Source of the DNA: Gentiana macrophylla
Lineage: Eukaryota; Streptophyta; Magnoliopsida; Gentianales; Gentianaceae
Assembly (NCBI GenBank): GCA_026214975.1
Contig: JAOBSW010000930.1
Span: 1 to 64,000 of the forward strand
Direction of reading: 5' to 3'
Length of the DNA stretch: 64,000 nucleotides
The notes beneath the pieces were generated by a model. The model saw nothing but the letters and a program-made list of their open reading frames with translations. It made no database searches and was not told the origin of the DNA. A program made the position numbers and the translations under genes. This document shows positions 34,090 through 44,151 of the stretch, in pieces (position 1 is the first letter of the stretch; each line of letters starts with the position of its first letter).

Positions 34090-34743
34090 AATAATCATGT
34101 AAGAAGCAAGTATAAAGTGTACATGGTGGTAAAAGATGCATGTGTCCTAGTATTAAAATACATTTGTCCATGTATAAAAATGTGAATGAGTTAATGCAAA
34201 TTCATACGTACGTGTTGTCTACTACCAACAATTCACGCAGATATCTTGTCAAATATGGTTTCTGACGGAAGAAGCGAAACCACCAAACAAAGAATATACG
34301 CATAGTTATAGTGTAAGTATATAATATGATGACATGGCAACATCAATATTCATTTGAAAATGTACATACCTAATAATAAATGCATTGCGATGCATTACAG
34401 GTGTAATGGCACTTAACTCTTGGAAAGAGAACTTAAATCGAGGTATGGTATCATCCAATTTGAAGAATTTTATGATTCGACTTCTAGTCGTAATAAGTAG
34501 TTGGTGCGGTAAGTGCGAAAAGTGATAGCCAGGCGTCCGTAGTTCAACTTGAATTCCTGACAAACAGTATACAATGCCTTCGACGAATTGGTTGGCTGGA
34601 GAATCATCATCACAGACTCTTCCCTGCATCAAAGTATTCTAAAAAATAGAACGATTATATATATGTATGACTTATGTATGGAAAGGTATGACTGATTAAA
34701 ACATTAAAACATTATATATATGTCTGATTAAAACATTAAAACA

Positions 34744-36755
34744 TTATATATATGACTGATTAATATGATCTCCTGCGTTATTCATACCACTGATTAAAAC
34801 ATTCGCTCGGTCAACGCCTTTAGACATGTACCTATACAGGAACTTTGTCAGCGATGGCCGTGCAGCCCTTTCAACATTAACATGTGCCTCAAGACCAACC
34901 ACCAAAACAGGAGTGTGCGGAACAACCCACTGATTAGTAAACGTGAATCCATTAATGACTACATAATTCGCTGGATCATCCCTGCGTCTGTAAGACACGA
35001 ATCCGTCGTCGTTAAAGGTGGTGGCATCACAAAACGGCTTAGGATAAAACTTCGAACATTTTCTATCTACCATGCACGGGGCATTTGGGTAACCAACACC
35101 ACATGGCCCATGCAACATAAATTTTGACACATACTCATACAACACAGGGTTCAAGTTTTTATCTGGAATTTCTGCACATATCAAGCGATCAATATCTTCT
35201 GCGGTGGTAGGCTTGTCTTCATTCTCAAGTGTCAATGATATATGAGTGTGAGGTAAGCCCCGCTTTTGGAATTCAATGACGGAGAAATCTATAAAGTTAA
35301 AATTTTTTAGTATGATAAAATAACATGTAATAGAAGGACGGTAATATGAGTGAATTGTACCTGCTTTAACTCTCCCAAGTATGTTGTTTTTTTCAGTTCA
35401 TGCAGTAACCTTTTTTGTTTTATGCGGAACGCTCTACACACGATATCTGGCCGGTCCTCAACACGTTGTCCAGGAAATGCTGCTAACTCACGTTTGATTT
35501 CAATCCAATTAGAATTGCATGTAAACGTGATGAATAAGTCGGGGGTGCCAAAATATCGACAGATCGCCATGGCATCTTGATAATGCTGCATCATATTTCT
35601 TGGTCCTCCACTGAAGGCGGATGTCAACACAAAACGCCTTCCAACAGTAGATGCATCACTGTCCCCGGCTGCAATAGCATCTTCAATACCCTGGTATATG
35701 ATTGGTGAGTGCGATAGAAGTTTAATGTGTTATGCTCGATAGCTGCCCATGCATCTACTAAAAATTGTTGAAACAATATCCCACTTCGTAATAATGTTTT
35801 CCCTTCTGATTCTCGAGATTGTACCCTATATGCATAGTATGCGCGCATGGAAACACGTTCACGACTTCTAGAAGATGATGCAGAGAACTGAATATCAGAA
35901 TTCCATACATCGGTCCCGTGAGGGAAAAGCAAAGGGTATTGTAGTGGCATGTATGATGGTTGTAATTCAGAGACTCTATTCAGAATGCCTTCATGGGTGC
36001 ATACAATAATGTCATGACCTGCATTATCACCTAAAGTATCACCTACCACCAGAGCTGCAACCTCATCAGCCGTGGGCTGTATGTACTGTCGACCACCTCG
36101 GTTACGAATGATTTTCAATTCCAAATTGGTTGTTGTGCAGCTCGTTGCGTGCACTTCGAAATATGCGCACATAAGGATTGATTTCATCTAGCATTTGTTT
36201 CAAACACCGAATGGTTTCCACATTTAAAGATGATACTGATTCATGGTCTCTTGTGACGGCATGTATCCGATTATCAACTTCATGGTCGGTATCATGAATA
36301 TACAGTTGTATGAATTTTCCTCGCTCACCCGGCGGTGGCATAAGTGAGCCAATCCGGTGATAGTTTTCCCCGCTTATACGAAAACTGTAAGGTCCGGGTC
36401 TATTCATGATAGAGTGGTCAATTTTTCCACCCATCGATGTGAAAGAGAACATAGAATTGTACGTTCTGATATTGTCCCTGAAAGTAGAAGTTGAAAGGAG
36501 GTTGTTCAATTGGGTTGGTGTTGGAGGTAACAAAGGTAATCGAACACTTCCACTCAGACAACAAAGTTGAAACTTTGGCGATCTGGTACTACTACCTGTA
36601 GTCTTTTCTTCTATCCACATTAGAGCATTGCAATGTTCACATGTGGAGGATCGTGGACCAAAAGACCACCTTGCATGTTGACGTTCAATTTGATGGAATG
36701 TGTGCTGAGGAGAACCTAAGCACATTGTGGGAGTACATCGGAATGTTATAATCAA
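34744..36755 (-). pseudogene. Helitron Rep-like (HUH) protein, helicase domain missing
   Basis: Minus-strand frames 36,755-36,102, 36,187-35,624, 35,630-35,307 and 35,235-34,744 follow one another as the N-terminal and Rep parts of a Helitron transposase. They carry an upstream CX2C-type start (CEHCNALMW), FSFTSMGGKIDHSI (Helitron_like_N), GTPDLFITFTCNSNW, the HUH motif in FQKRGLPHTHISLTL (about 35,265-35,225), and the catalytic-Tyr region FLYRYMSKGVDRANV. Rep nicks and joins DNA for rolling-circle transposition. Two small frameshifts and a ~70-bp intron-like gap (35,305-35,240) break it. The helicase that normally follows is absent: only about 110 bp separate Rep from the RPA gene. Confidence 0.85.
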
Positions 36756-36978
36756 ATAATAATGGGCGTTTCAATGAAATGAAACGTAAGATGAATGAGA
36801 TATTAGAAACATGCACGGGTACTATTACAACAACAATGAGGAAAATAATTCGTAAACATTGCTATATTGGGTGCAGTTTGAAAGACTACAATGTCATACC
36901 TGTAGGCGGAACTGTTTCAATAGTCGTAACATGTACTACATCCACAGGAACTGTCTCTAACCATGCAAAATTTGCATT

Positions 36979-37098
36979 GTCCATGGTCACTGGAGCATCC
37001 ACCAAAGTGGGGCATCTACCAAAGTGTCGTCTTCCAAAGTGTCCATGGTCACTGGGGCATCTACCAAAGTGTCGTCTTCCAAATTGGCCATGGTCACC
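36979..37098. repeat. Short minisatellite upstream of the Rep gene
   Basis: About two and a half units of ~45-62 bp built from CCATGGTCACTGG and TCTACCAAAGTG. On the minus strand it stays open and encodes FGRRHFGRCPS repeats, possibly part of the Rep N-terminal extension. Confidence 0.7.
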
Positions 37099-37119
37099 GA
37101 TTGATTGATGCTTGTATGA

Positions 37120-37930
37120 GTCCCTACTGTGGACGTTATGATAGAGATGCGTTATTTGATTCTTATTTTTATCAACTTTTATATGTGACATACATGAATT
37201 AATAAATATTTTATCAAAGACTTTGTACATGTGACATTAAGAGATTAACTTTATAAGTGTGTGAAATGATTTTTGTCATGACATCACATTTTATAAAACT
37301 TGATTTCTATTTAAGCCTGCTCCCTACCATGTTCGGCCAGACCTCCATCTTCTAATTACCGTACTCTTCAATCTCAACCGATAATCCTTGACCAGCCCAA
37401 ATTACTTTTATTCCAATGGCCCTTTAGCCCAAACACCCTTTCTCCCTAATTTTCCACGATTCTCCATGAAAATCAGCCATTTTTCTCCACCTTTCCGGCC
37501 TCCATACGATGCACGGAGAACGTTTAATTTGGATAGTTGATATGTGTATGTAGATATGTATAGATACTGTATTAATGTAAGAGCTATATAAGTGAAAACA
37601 TTATGTAAAAAAATGCCATAATTGAAATATTTACAATGATATATGTGGAGTAGAAATTTGTAGATATTGGGTGTCATATTTTCTACATCGTTTTTGTTGT
37701 ACTATTAATTATTATTTATAATTTATTAATATCTTATATACTATCTATTGTACGTATGTTTCCTAATATATATTATTATTATTGTTGGACCATATAATTC
37801 ACGCCTCCCTTTCTCTTCTTAATATTTTGGCCTGCTTCTTTTGTTCAATACAACACCCGAGCCCAACCCTTTTCTTTATCCAAGCCCTTTAACCTATTTT
37901 TCCTTATTACATAAAACACAAAACCTACGT
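37120..37930. other. AT-rich spacer
   Basis: No gene supported. A minus-strand frame at 37,408-37,677 has no recognised domain. Confidence 0.4.
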
Positions 37931-37933
37931 ATA

Positions 37934-37967
37934 CTAGTGAAACGGGACTCCGTGCAACGCACGGAGT
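37934..37967 (-). mobile_element. Helitron 3' terminus
   Basis: A 9-bp perfect stem with a 3-nt loop (ACTCCGTGC AAC GCACGGAGT, 37,947-37,967) is followed on the minus strand after 9 nt by CTAG and then T. This is the canonical Helitron end. It implies a Helitron body at higher coordinates, whose remainder was displaced by the LTR element inserted at 38,391 or is a short relic. Confidence 0.65.
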
Positions 37968-38029
37968 GCCCATGCTATAAGTTTTAACTTATTTGATGAT
38001 ATTAAATACGAAGAAATGTAGCATGTAAC

Positions 38030-38390
38030 GAACCGCACCCTATCCCAACCTTTTTTAACACTCACCTATCCAATCCTACCTCACCATGCCCTACACCACA
38101 TTATCTTACCACATATTATTTTACCACACTACCCTATATTACGTACTTTATTCAACCTACCAAACTTTACTTAACTTACGCCACATCATCCAACCATACC
38201 ATCCTACCCTACCATACATCACCGCATTACATCTCATACCTCGCCTCACCTACATTAGCACACCCTACCGCACCCTACCTCTCTACCTACCTACAAACCT
38301 TAACCTACCTCCCAACCTACATATTAATTCACTATCCTAGCTAAGCCTATTACACCCTATTTTATCTCATCCCACCCTACCTTACCCTAC
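38030..38390. repeat. C-rich, almost G-free tract of CCTAC/ACC words
   Basis: About 360 bp of degenerate CCTAC, TACC and CAACC words with very few G on the plus strand. The last 20 bases read on the minus strand as GTAGGGTAAGGTAGGGTGGG, a possible G-quadruplex. An 84-codon frame across it is a composition artefact. The gypsy element inserted at its right edge. Confidence 0.7.
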
Positions 38391-39900
38391 TGTTAAGGGT
38401 GAATTTATACGATTTATATTGATATATTTTATGATAATTTCCCTCATATTTGTATAATTTGCATAAGAAACGAGTGTTTAACGGAAGTATTGAGTAAATG
38501 AGGTTTTTAACGAGTTAATCGCGAAATCGGTTGATTTTGGTGTTTTAATTGTGATTTTATGATTAATTGGACATTATTACATTTTGCGATGTTTTTATGT
38601 GTTATAGATACATGTTTGAGGCTCAAAAGATGATCAAAAGTTGATTAAGTTCGAAGCTAATTGATGATAAAAGAGATAATGAAGGAATGGGATAGGAAAA
38701 AAGAGAGATAAAGTTGAAGAAATCAAAATTTGATCCGGTGGGACTGGCGTCCAAGTCCCGTCGAGTGGGACGGGCGTTTGATTGAGTGAACGGGCGTCCG
38801 GAGGTGCGATTTTGATACAGAGAGTTTGGACGCTGAGTGGACGGCGCCTCAAGCGATCAAGGCATCCTGGACGGGCGTCCTTCGACCGACTTTGGCGAAC
38901 CGACTCAAGACTCTATAAATAGCAGCTGTTTTCTCCACATATGAGATACCAATTACACATTACTCGAAACCCTAAACCTAGGGCGGCTTTAGTCGCGTTT
39001 TCCTTCTTTTATTCCAGCTTTTATGCTCCAAATTCTAGATTAAAAGTAGGTAGTTGTATGTTAGATTTTTCTGCAATTTCAAGTTTCCAGAAGATGTTGA
39101 GAGGCTAAGCTTCATCGAACGAGCATTGTGAAGCCATCCTACATGTTTTGATTCCGTTTCTGCGATTATATTGTGAGTTTTTATCTTAAGTTGTTTCCTT
39201 TATCATTGTTTATATTGTTTAATTGCAATTGCATCGAAAGATTTACATGTTATGATTGTTTTATTTTGATGAAAATCTCTATAAACCTTAGATCACCATG
39301 ATAAGGAATAGTTGTTTAATCTATCATAACGAGAGTTAATAGGTTAGATTGCTAGGTTAAAGTTTACACCTTGGTTCGTAAAATCGTTAATCTTAGATCG
39401 AAAGATATAGATTAATAGGTGAATTACCTAAGAAATTAGGGTTCATGCTTTAGACGAGGTGAAACCACAACTTGGTTAGAAAACACAATATAATCGAGAT
39501 AGGAATTGATACTTGTTAGGATAGGTGGATCAATCGCTCGTTTGCTCGTTAAAACTTGAATTTAATCCCGTGAAACTTGAATTGTCTAGATTAGTTATTT
39601 TTACTTCATATTAGTTTTAATTTAATAGTTCGCAACCCGTATCTTCCCTGACTTTAGATCTTGTCTTCCGTCCAGTTTTACGTTTTAGTTACATTTATTT
39701 TCAGTTGCGTTTAGGTTTATCCGCTGTTTAGATTAGTTTTTCGTGACATAATTTAGTTAGACAAAAACTAGGGTTAGCAATCGCCAGTTCCCCGTAAGAT
39801 CGACCCGGTATCAACCTCTATACTACGATCCTTATACTTGAGGGAAACCGGATTTAAAAATATTTATTACTTGTTTGCTGTGTTAGATAAATCCGTGACA
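38391..39900 (+). mobile_element. 5' LTR of outer Athila-like gypsy element
   Basis: TGTTAAGGGTG..CCGTGACA, 1,510 bp, repeated almost identically from 62,541 to the window end. The target-side bases before it are CCTAC (38,386-38,390); the partner lies beyond the window. A CTATAAATAG TATA-box-like site lies at about 38,920. Differences from the 3' LTR cluster in the GACGG-rich stretch 38,735-38,880. Confidence 0.95.
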
Positions 39901-39906
39901 AGTTTT

Positions 39907-39924
39907 TGGCGCCGTTGCCGGGGA
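39907..39924 (+). other. Primer binding site, tRNA-Asp type
   Basis: TGGCGCCGTTGCCGGGGA begins 6 nt after the LTR and complements the 3' end of plant tRNA-Asp, the primer usual for Athila-lineage elements. Confidence 0.85.
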
Positions 39925-40161
39925 ACCGGACGGTTGTCTAGTTTTTGTTTTTCGTTTTTCTTGTTTTTACTTCGTTTTTATTTCTGTTTTAGTTGATAAT
40001 CGTTAGGTTATTAGGATATTAGGGTTTTAGTTTGAGATCTTCTATCTATAGCCCCTTGTGATTAGTTCGTTCTTTCGATTTGTTTTTCTGTTTCCCTTTT
40101 CCTGCTGTTCTTCTCCATACCTGCTCCGTTTTCTACTTCCAAACAGGCGTCTAGACCAGTG

Positions 40162-40339
40162 GACGCCCGTCTGTTCTAAAAATTTCAACTCTGAATCATC
40201 TTTAACCTGTTGGACGAGCGTCCATCCGATTTGGACGTCCGTCCAGTTCTTCAGTTGATCAGACGAGCGTTTGGATCTCCAGACGCCCGTCTTGTTTAAA
40301 TTCCAGCCAGACGCCCGTCCAGGTTTCTGGACATCCGTC
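40162..40339. repeat. GACGNNCGTC cluster in the 5' leader
   Basis: Five exact copies of GACG-NN-CGTC plus two variants, 20-40 bp apart, in the untranslated leader before gag. The longer form GGACGCCCGTCC is nearly self-complementary. Confidence 0.85.
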
Positions 40340-40453
40340 TGTGCCCTTGCTTTAACCTTTTTCAATTCTTTTTCTCTTCTTAGGCTTTAATTTTTAGTTA
40401 GGCTTTTAATTTCTTAGTCTTTAGGTTGCTTTCACTTGTTTTTGGTCCGGTTT

Positions 40454-41861
40454 ATGCAAACTCGGAGTCAAAAGGGACCGTTACTATACACCACGACCCG
40501 AGCGAAGCGTAGTCGGCCAAGCAGGCGGATCTTCCGTTCGCGTGGTTCGCAGCGGCGAGCCGAGCAAGATCTTGAGGATCGATTAGCCAAGGAAATCATC
40601 GATTTTGTAATAATGGTCGCTAATGATAGGCGTCGTTGGCGGACTACGCCATGCCTGGCGCGATCCACGATCAACCCGGCTATTGTTATTCCGACCATCA
40701 CCGCACGTGAACCTTTGAGCTAAGGCCTGGCCTCATTCAGATGATGCAGCATGCATCAATCTTTCATGGGTTTCAGTCGGAAAATCCACATACTCACTTG
40801 CATACATTCTTGGAGAAATGCGGCACCACACGCATCCAAGGAGTAAGTGAGGATGCCATCAAGCTGAAACTTTTTCCATTTTCTCTCAAGGGAGAAGCGA
40901 AGGAGTGGTATACTTCTCTTCCCTCTGAATCAATTACCACTTGGGCTGAACTCGAAAAGGAGTTCTTGAGTCAATACTTTCCACCCTCGAAAACATCCCA
41001 GTGTTTGAACGAGATTTTCACTTTCTACCAGAAAGAGAATGAATCTTTCTTCGATTGTTGGAAAAGATTCAAATCTCTGCTGAGAAAGTGTCCCCACCAC
41101 GGCTTGCCACTGCAAAGGCAAGTCAACACGTTCTTTAGTGGATTGACCGAGCTTACAAAAGGCATGGTCAATAGTTCATATGGTGGGGCATTTTTGAAGA
41201 AAACACCTGAAGAGGGATGGGCATTGTTCGAGGACATTGCTAAATATAACTATGCTCCATCTTATCAAGCTATTCAAGCACCTCCTCCTCCTAAGGTTGA
41301 GGAGGTAAACATGCAAAGTTTGATCGCCATGCTGCAGAAGCAGATGGCAGCATCTCAAATTTCAAATCCGATAAATCAAACTTCTTCTTTTCCACAAAAC
41401 CTCGAGGTTACATCGCAAAATCTTCTTTGTCGACCGGCCATATGAATGACCAGTGTCAATTTAATCCCCCTGTGCCTTATCAAGTGAATGCTGTTCATGA
41501 TTATGGACAGTATAATCAAGTCACATGTCAAAATTGTGACGAGGTGGGGCACACATCTAAATTCTGTCCTATGAACGGACAAAATGCTGCAGTGCACGCA
41601 TTCTATGGCCAGAACAACCAAAGGTCTAATCAAGTTTCTGGCCAGCAAAATTTCCAAAACCACGGGTTTAATCAATCTTCTGGTTTCAATCCTAATTCGA
41701 ATTTCAATTCGAATCAAAATTTCAATAGAAACCCTGGTTTTAATCAGAACCAAAACTCAAATTTTTCCAATTCTAACCAAAGGTTCAATCAGAATTGGCC
41801 TTCCAATTCTAATTCTCAATTTCAAAGTCGGCCCAACCAGCCCTATTTCCAGAATTCTTAA
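40454..41861 (+). pseudogene. gag: gag of the outer gypsy element
   Basis: Gag forms the virus-like particle and packages element RNA. The start MQTRSQKGPL (40,454) matches the gag start of the nested element (MQTRSKKGLL). After a frameshift near 40,720 the capsid-type Retrotrans_gag domain follows (40,741-41,445: KLFPFSLKGEAKEWYTSLP, FLSQYFPPSKT). Another shift near 41,440 leads to a CCHC zinc knuckle (CQNCDEVGHTSKFC) and a long Asn/Gln/Phe-rich tail (41,580-41,861). One stop separates this from the next frame (41,895). The frame is broken at two or three places; some breaks lie in CAG/CTG contexts and may be sequence errors. Confidence 0.9.
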
Positions 41862-41894
41862 GGCCCCTCCCAATCTAACAATCTTGAAGCTAAG

Positions 41895-42257
41895 TTGGAG
41901 GAGCAAAATAAAAGTATTCAACTACTGATGACTACGAATAAGAACCTTGAGAGGCAAATCGGGCAACTGGCTGAACAGTTAGCTTCTCGACCCCCAGGGC
42001 AGCTGCCCAGTTTCACTGAGAAAAATCCAAAGGGTGGTCAAGTTGCTCAGACCGATTTGAACAAAGGCCCATGTACTGACCTCGTGCCTTCAATTCCATA
42101 CGGTAGAGAGGAGGCCAGTGCAATGAACCTCAGAAGTGGTACTCAAGTTAGTGGTCCTTCCCACCGGAAACCACCAGCCCTCCTCGCCATTGATAAGGCG
42201 GGAGAGGGAAGCCGAGCACCTACACTCCCTTGGCCGAAAGAGAATACTCGGTGGTGA
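41895..42257 (+). pseudogene. gag-pol linker of the outer element
   Basis: The continuation ERQIGQLAEQLASRPPGQLP and SFTEKNPK, then EASAMNLRSG, is the conserved linker between nucleocapsid and protease in this lineage. It is in the same frame as the zinc-knuckle ORF, separated by a stop at 41,859-41,861. The frame is lost at 42,257, before the protease ORF. The region has no known catalytic role. Confidence 0.75.
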
Positions 42258-42386
42258 TCCCCGAGAGGTGAAAGAGTTGAAAGTCCTCGGTGCATTTGAA
42301 CCCCCGAGGATGAAGAAACAAGTGAGAGTCAGGAGGCTGATCCCCTGACGAGTAAGAAGAATGAGAAGGTAGTAAGGTGGAAGGAT

Positions 42387-43199
42387 TTGGAAGACAAAGC
42401 TATCAGTTCATCCTCAAAGAAAGTCTTTTCTGAGAGTGACTTGAAAAAGCTTCCATTTCCGCCACGTATGAGCAACATCCCTTTAAGTGAAGATAAGAAG
42501 TATGAAAAGGTGCTGAATCTTTTGAAAAATACTCAGGTAAATCTTCCATTATCTGAGGTCTTGGTTGAGATGCCTAAGTATAAAAAATTTATCAAGGATG
42601 TTGTTTCTTCGAGAAAGAAGTTGTCAGACATGGAGAGGCTGATTGGTGAGGATTGTTCAATGATTAACTATGAAAACTTACCAACCAAGAGAGGTGACCC
42701 TGGAAAGTTTGTGCTTACAGTGTTAATGGGAGGCCTGGTCTCCCCTAACTCTTTGTGTGACTTGGGTGCATCTATAAGCCTCATGCCATTGTCTGTATGC
42801 AAACGGCTGGGATTAATTGATCTTCTAGAACCCACTACCATGAATCTGCAAATCGCTGATAGATCTTCTAAGAAAGCAGCGGGAATCCTGAAAGACGTGC
42901 TAGTTCAAATCGATAGATTTACCTTTCCTGTCGACTGGTACGTCTTAGACATTGAAAAGGATGAAAATGTTCCCCTGATTCTTGGAAGACCTTTTCTGTC
43001 TACAGCCAGAGCCCTCATCGACTGTGATGGTGGGCGAGTGACGATACGCGTTGGTGATCAAGAGGTGAGTTATAATGTTTCAAGATCCATTCAAGTACCC
43101 TCTGGTCCTCCAACCGGTTTTTCCATTGAAGGCTTGTCAGATGACTTCAATGACAACATGGAAAGGCAAGTCATGGCTGTTGCAACGGAATATGAGTGA
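42387..43199 (+). CDS. pro: Retropepsin-like aspartic protease region of Pol
   Basis: Continuous 270-codon frame. The N-terminal third is a conserved linker (KLPFPPRMSNIPLSED, YKKFIKDVVSSRKKL). The protease core carries the active-site loop CDLGASISLMPLSV (D in DLGAS), a middle ATMNLQIAD-like strand and the closing VPLILGRPFLSTARALID. This enzyme cuts the Gag-Pol polyprotein. DLGA in place of DTGA is usual in this group. TGA at 43,197-43,199 separates it from the RT frame, which follows without a gap and in the same frame. Confidence 0.9.
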   Translation: MEDKAISSSSKKVFSESDLKKLPFPPRMSNIPLSEDKKYEKVLNLLKNTQVNLPLSEVLVEMPKYKKFIKDVVSSRKKLSDMERLIGEDCSMINYENLPTKRGDPGKFVLTVLMGGLVSPNSLCDLGASISLMPLSVCKRLGLIDLLEPTTMNLQIADRSSKKAAGILKDVLVQIDRFTFPVDWYVLDIEKDENVPLILGRPFLSTARALIDCDGGRVTIRVGDQEVSYNVSRSIQVPSGPPTGFSIEGLSDDFNDNMERQVMAVATEYE

Positions 43200-44151
43200 T
43201 TGGTTGACAATCTGAATAATCATGGTGTGGTGAGTCTAGAACAGTTGGAAGCTGAATTTAAGGATGAGCTGTTGGAAGGAGAAGCTTTGGCAGTGGGACC
43301 ACTAAGTAAACTCAGCGATGTTGAGTTGAAAAGTGGAGATCTTAAGTCTAGTTTAGAAGACCCCCCTGCAGATTTAGTGTTGAAGCCGTTGCCTAAACAT
43401 CTTAAATATGTGTTTCTAAGAGAAGGTGACAAGCTTCCTTTGATTATATCTGCCAAGCTGTCTCGTTTAGAAGAAATGAAATTGATCAACGTCTTGAAGA
43501 AGAATGAGAAAGCCTTTGGTTGGCAAGTAGGAGATATCAGAGGAATATCTGCGGACATCTGTATGCACAAGATCAAGACAAATGAGGGTGAAAAATGTGT
43601 TAGACAGCCCCAGAGGAGGCTCAACCCTCATATGCAAGAGGTGGTTAAAAAAGAAATTATCAAACTTCTGGACATGGGAATCATTTATGCCATCGCGGAT
43701 AGTGAATGGGTTTCCCCAACTCAAGTAGTTCCCAAGAAAGGTGGAATTACGATTGAGAAGAATGAGAAGGGAGAGGAAATAGCATTGAGGCTCGTTCATC
43801 GGTTATAGAGTCCAGATCGACTATAGAAAGCTCAATGAGGTAACCATGAAAGATCACTTTCCCTTCCATTCATTGACCCGGATGCTTGAGCGTCTGGCAG
43901 GCACGATTCTATCGCTTCTGGATGGATATTCAGGATACTTCCAAATACCCATTGATCCAGCTGACCAGGAAAAGACCACTTTCACTTGCCCTTATGGTAC
44001 ATTCGCTTACAGGCGAATGCCATTTGGACTCTGCAATGCCCCAGCTACATTTCAACGATGTATGCTGGCTATCTTTGATGGGCTAGTTGAAAAGTGTATG
44101 GAAATCTTTATGGACGATTTTTCGGTCTTCGGTCAGTCTTTTGATGATTGT
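43200..44151 (+). pseudogene. pol: Reverse transcriptase, 5' part, split by nested insertion
   Basis: The first frame (43,200-43,808) ends after NPHMQEVVKKEIIKLLDMGI and WVSPTQVVPKKGGI. The second (43,846 on) has LLDGYSGYFQIPIDPADQEK, TFAYRRMPFGLCNAPATFQR and the active site FMDDFSVFG. It is cut at 44,151 by the 11.39-kb nested element. The RT continues at 55,547 (LDNLDQVLSRCVEKNLVLNW). The frame break at 43,795-43,850 coincides with CTG-to-TCG-like changes relative to the nested copy. The catalytic residues are intact. Confidence 0.92.
44147..44151. other. Target site duplication ATTGT (left)
   Basis: ATTGT directly before the nested LTR. The same five bases follow at 55,542-55,546, and removing the insert restores a continuous RT reading frame. 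Confidence 0.95.

Larger units (their letters stand above)
31794..34632 (-). pseudogene. RPA70-like (replication protein A large subunit) gene of a Helitron
   Basis: On the minus strand, exons with good splice sites spell an RPA1-like protein. An N-terminal OB/DUF223-like block (34,632-34,375: FKLDDTIPRFKFSFQEL) ends at a GTATGT donor. A second OB fold (about 33,045-32,780: MTLWGDFAIHDGEVLSTNIE) follows, then an exon at about 32,659-32,530. The zinc-ribbon exon (32,433-32,279) has CX2C..CX2C in ACNHCNDEV..GLRYCYTC. The last exons (about 32,212-32,100 and 31,985-31,794) end at TGA. RPA binds single-stranded DNA, and plant Helitrons commonly carry such a gene. It lies just downstream of the Rep gene on the same strand. 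Decay: a 1-nt deletion near 32,925 and a 1.0-kb MITE in an intron or exon at 33,079-34,089. Confidence 0.7.

Noticed and set aside
38086..38340. 84-codon plus-strand ORF rich in Tyr, Pro and Leu
   Set aside because: Composition artefact of the CCTAC-rich tract, which contains few stop-forming words.
39907..39924. Possible tRNA-Asp gene
   Set aside because: Only the 3' acceptor-end complement is present, as expected of a primer binding site; no cloverleaf.
40042..40365. 107-codon minus-strand ORF in the gag leader
   Set aside because: Created by the GACGNNCGTC motif cluster, which lacks stops on that strand; no family resemblance.
43220..43799. Minus-strand ORFs opposite the outer RT
   Set aside because: The plus strand carries recognisable RT motifs; these are antisense shadows.
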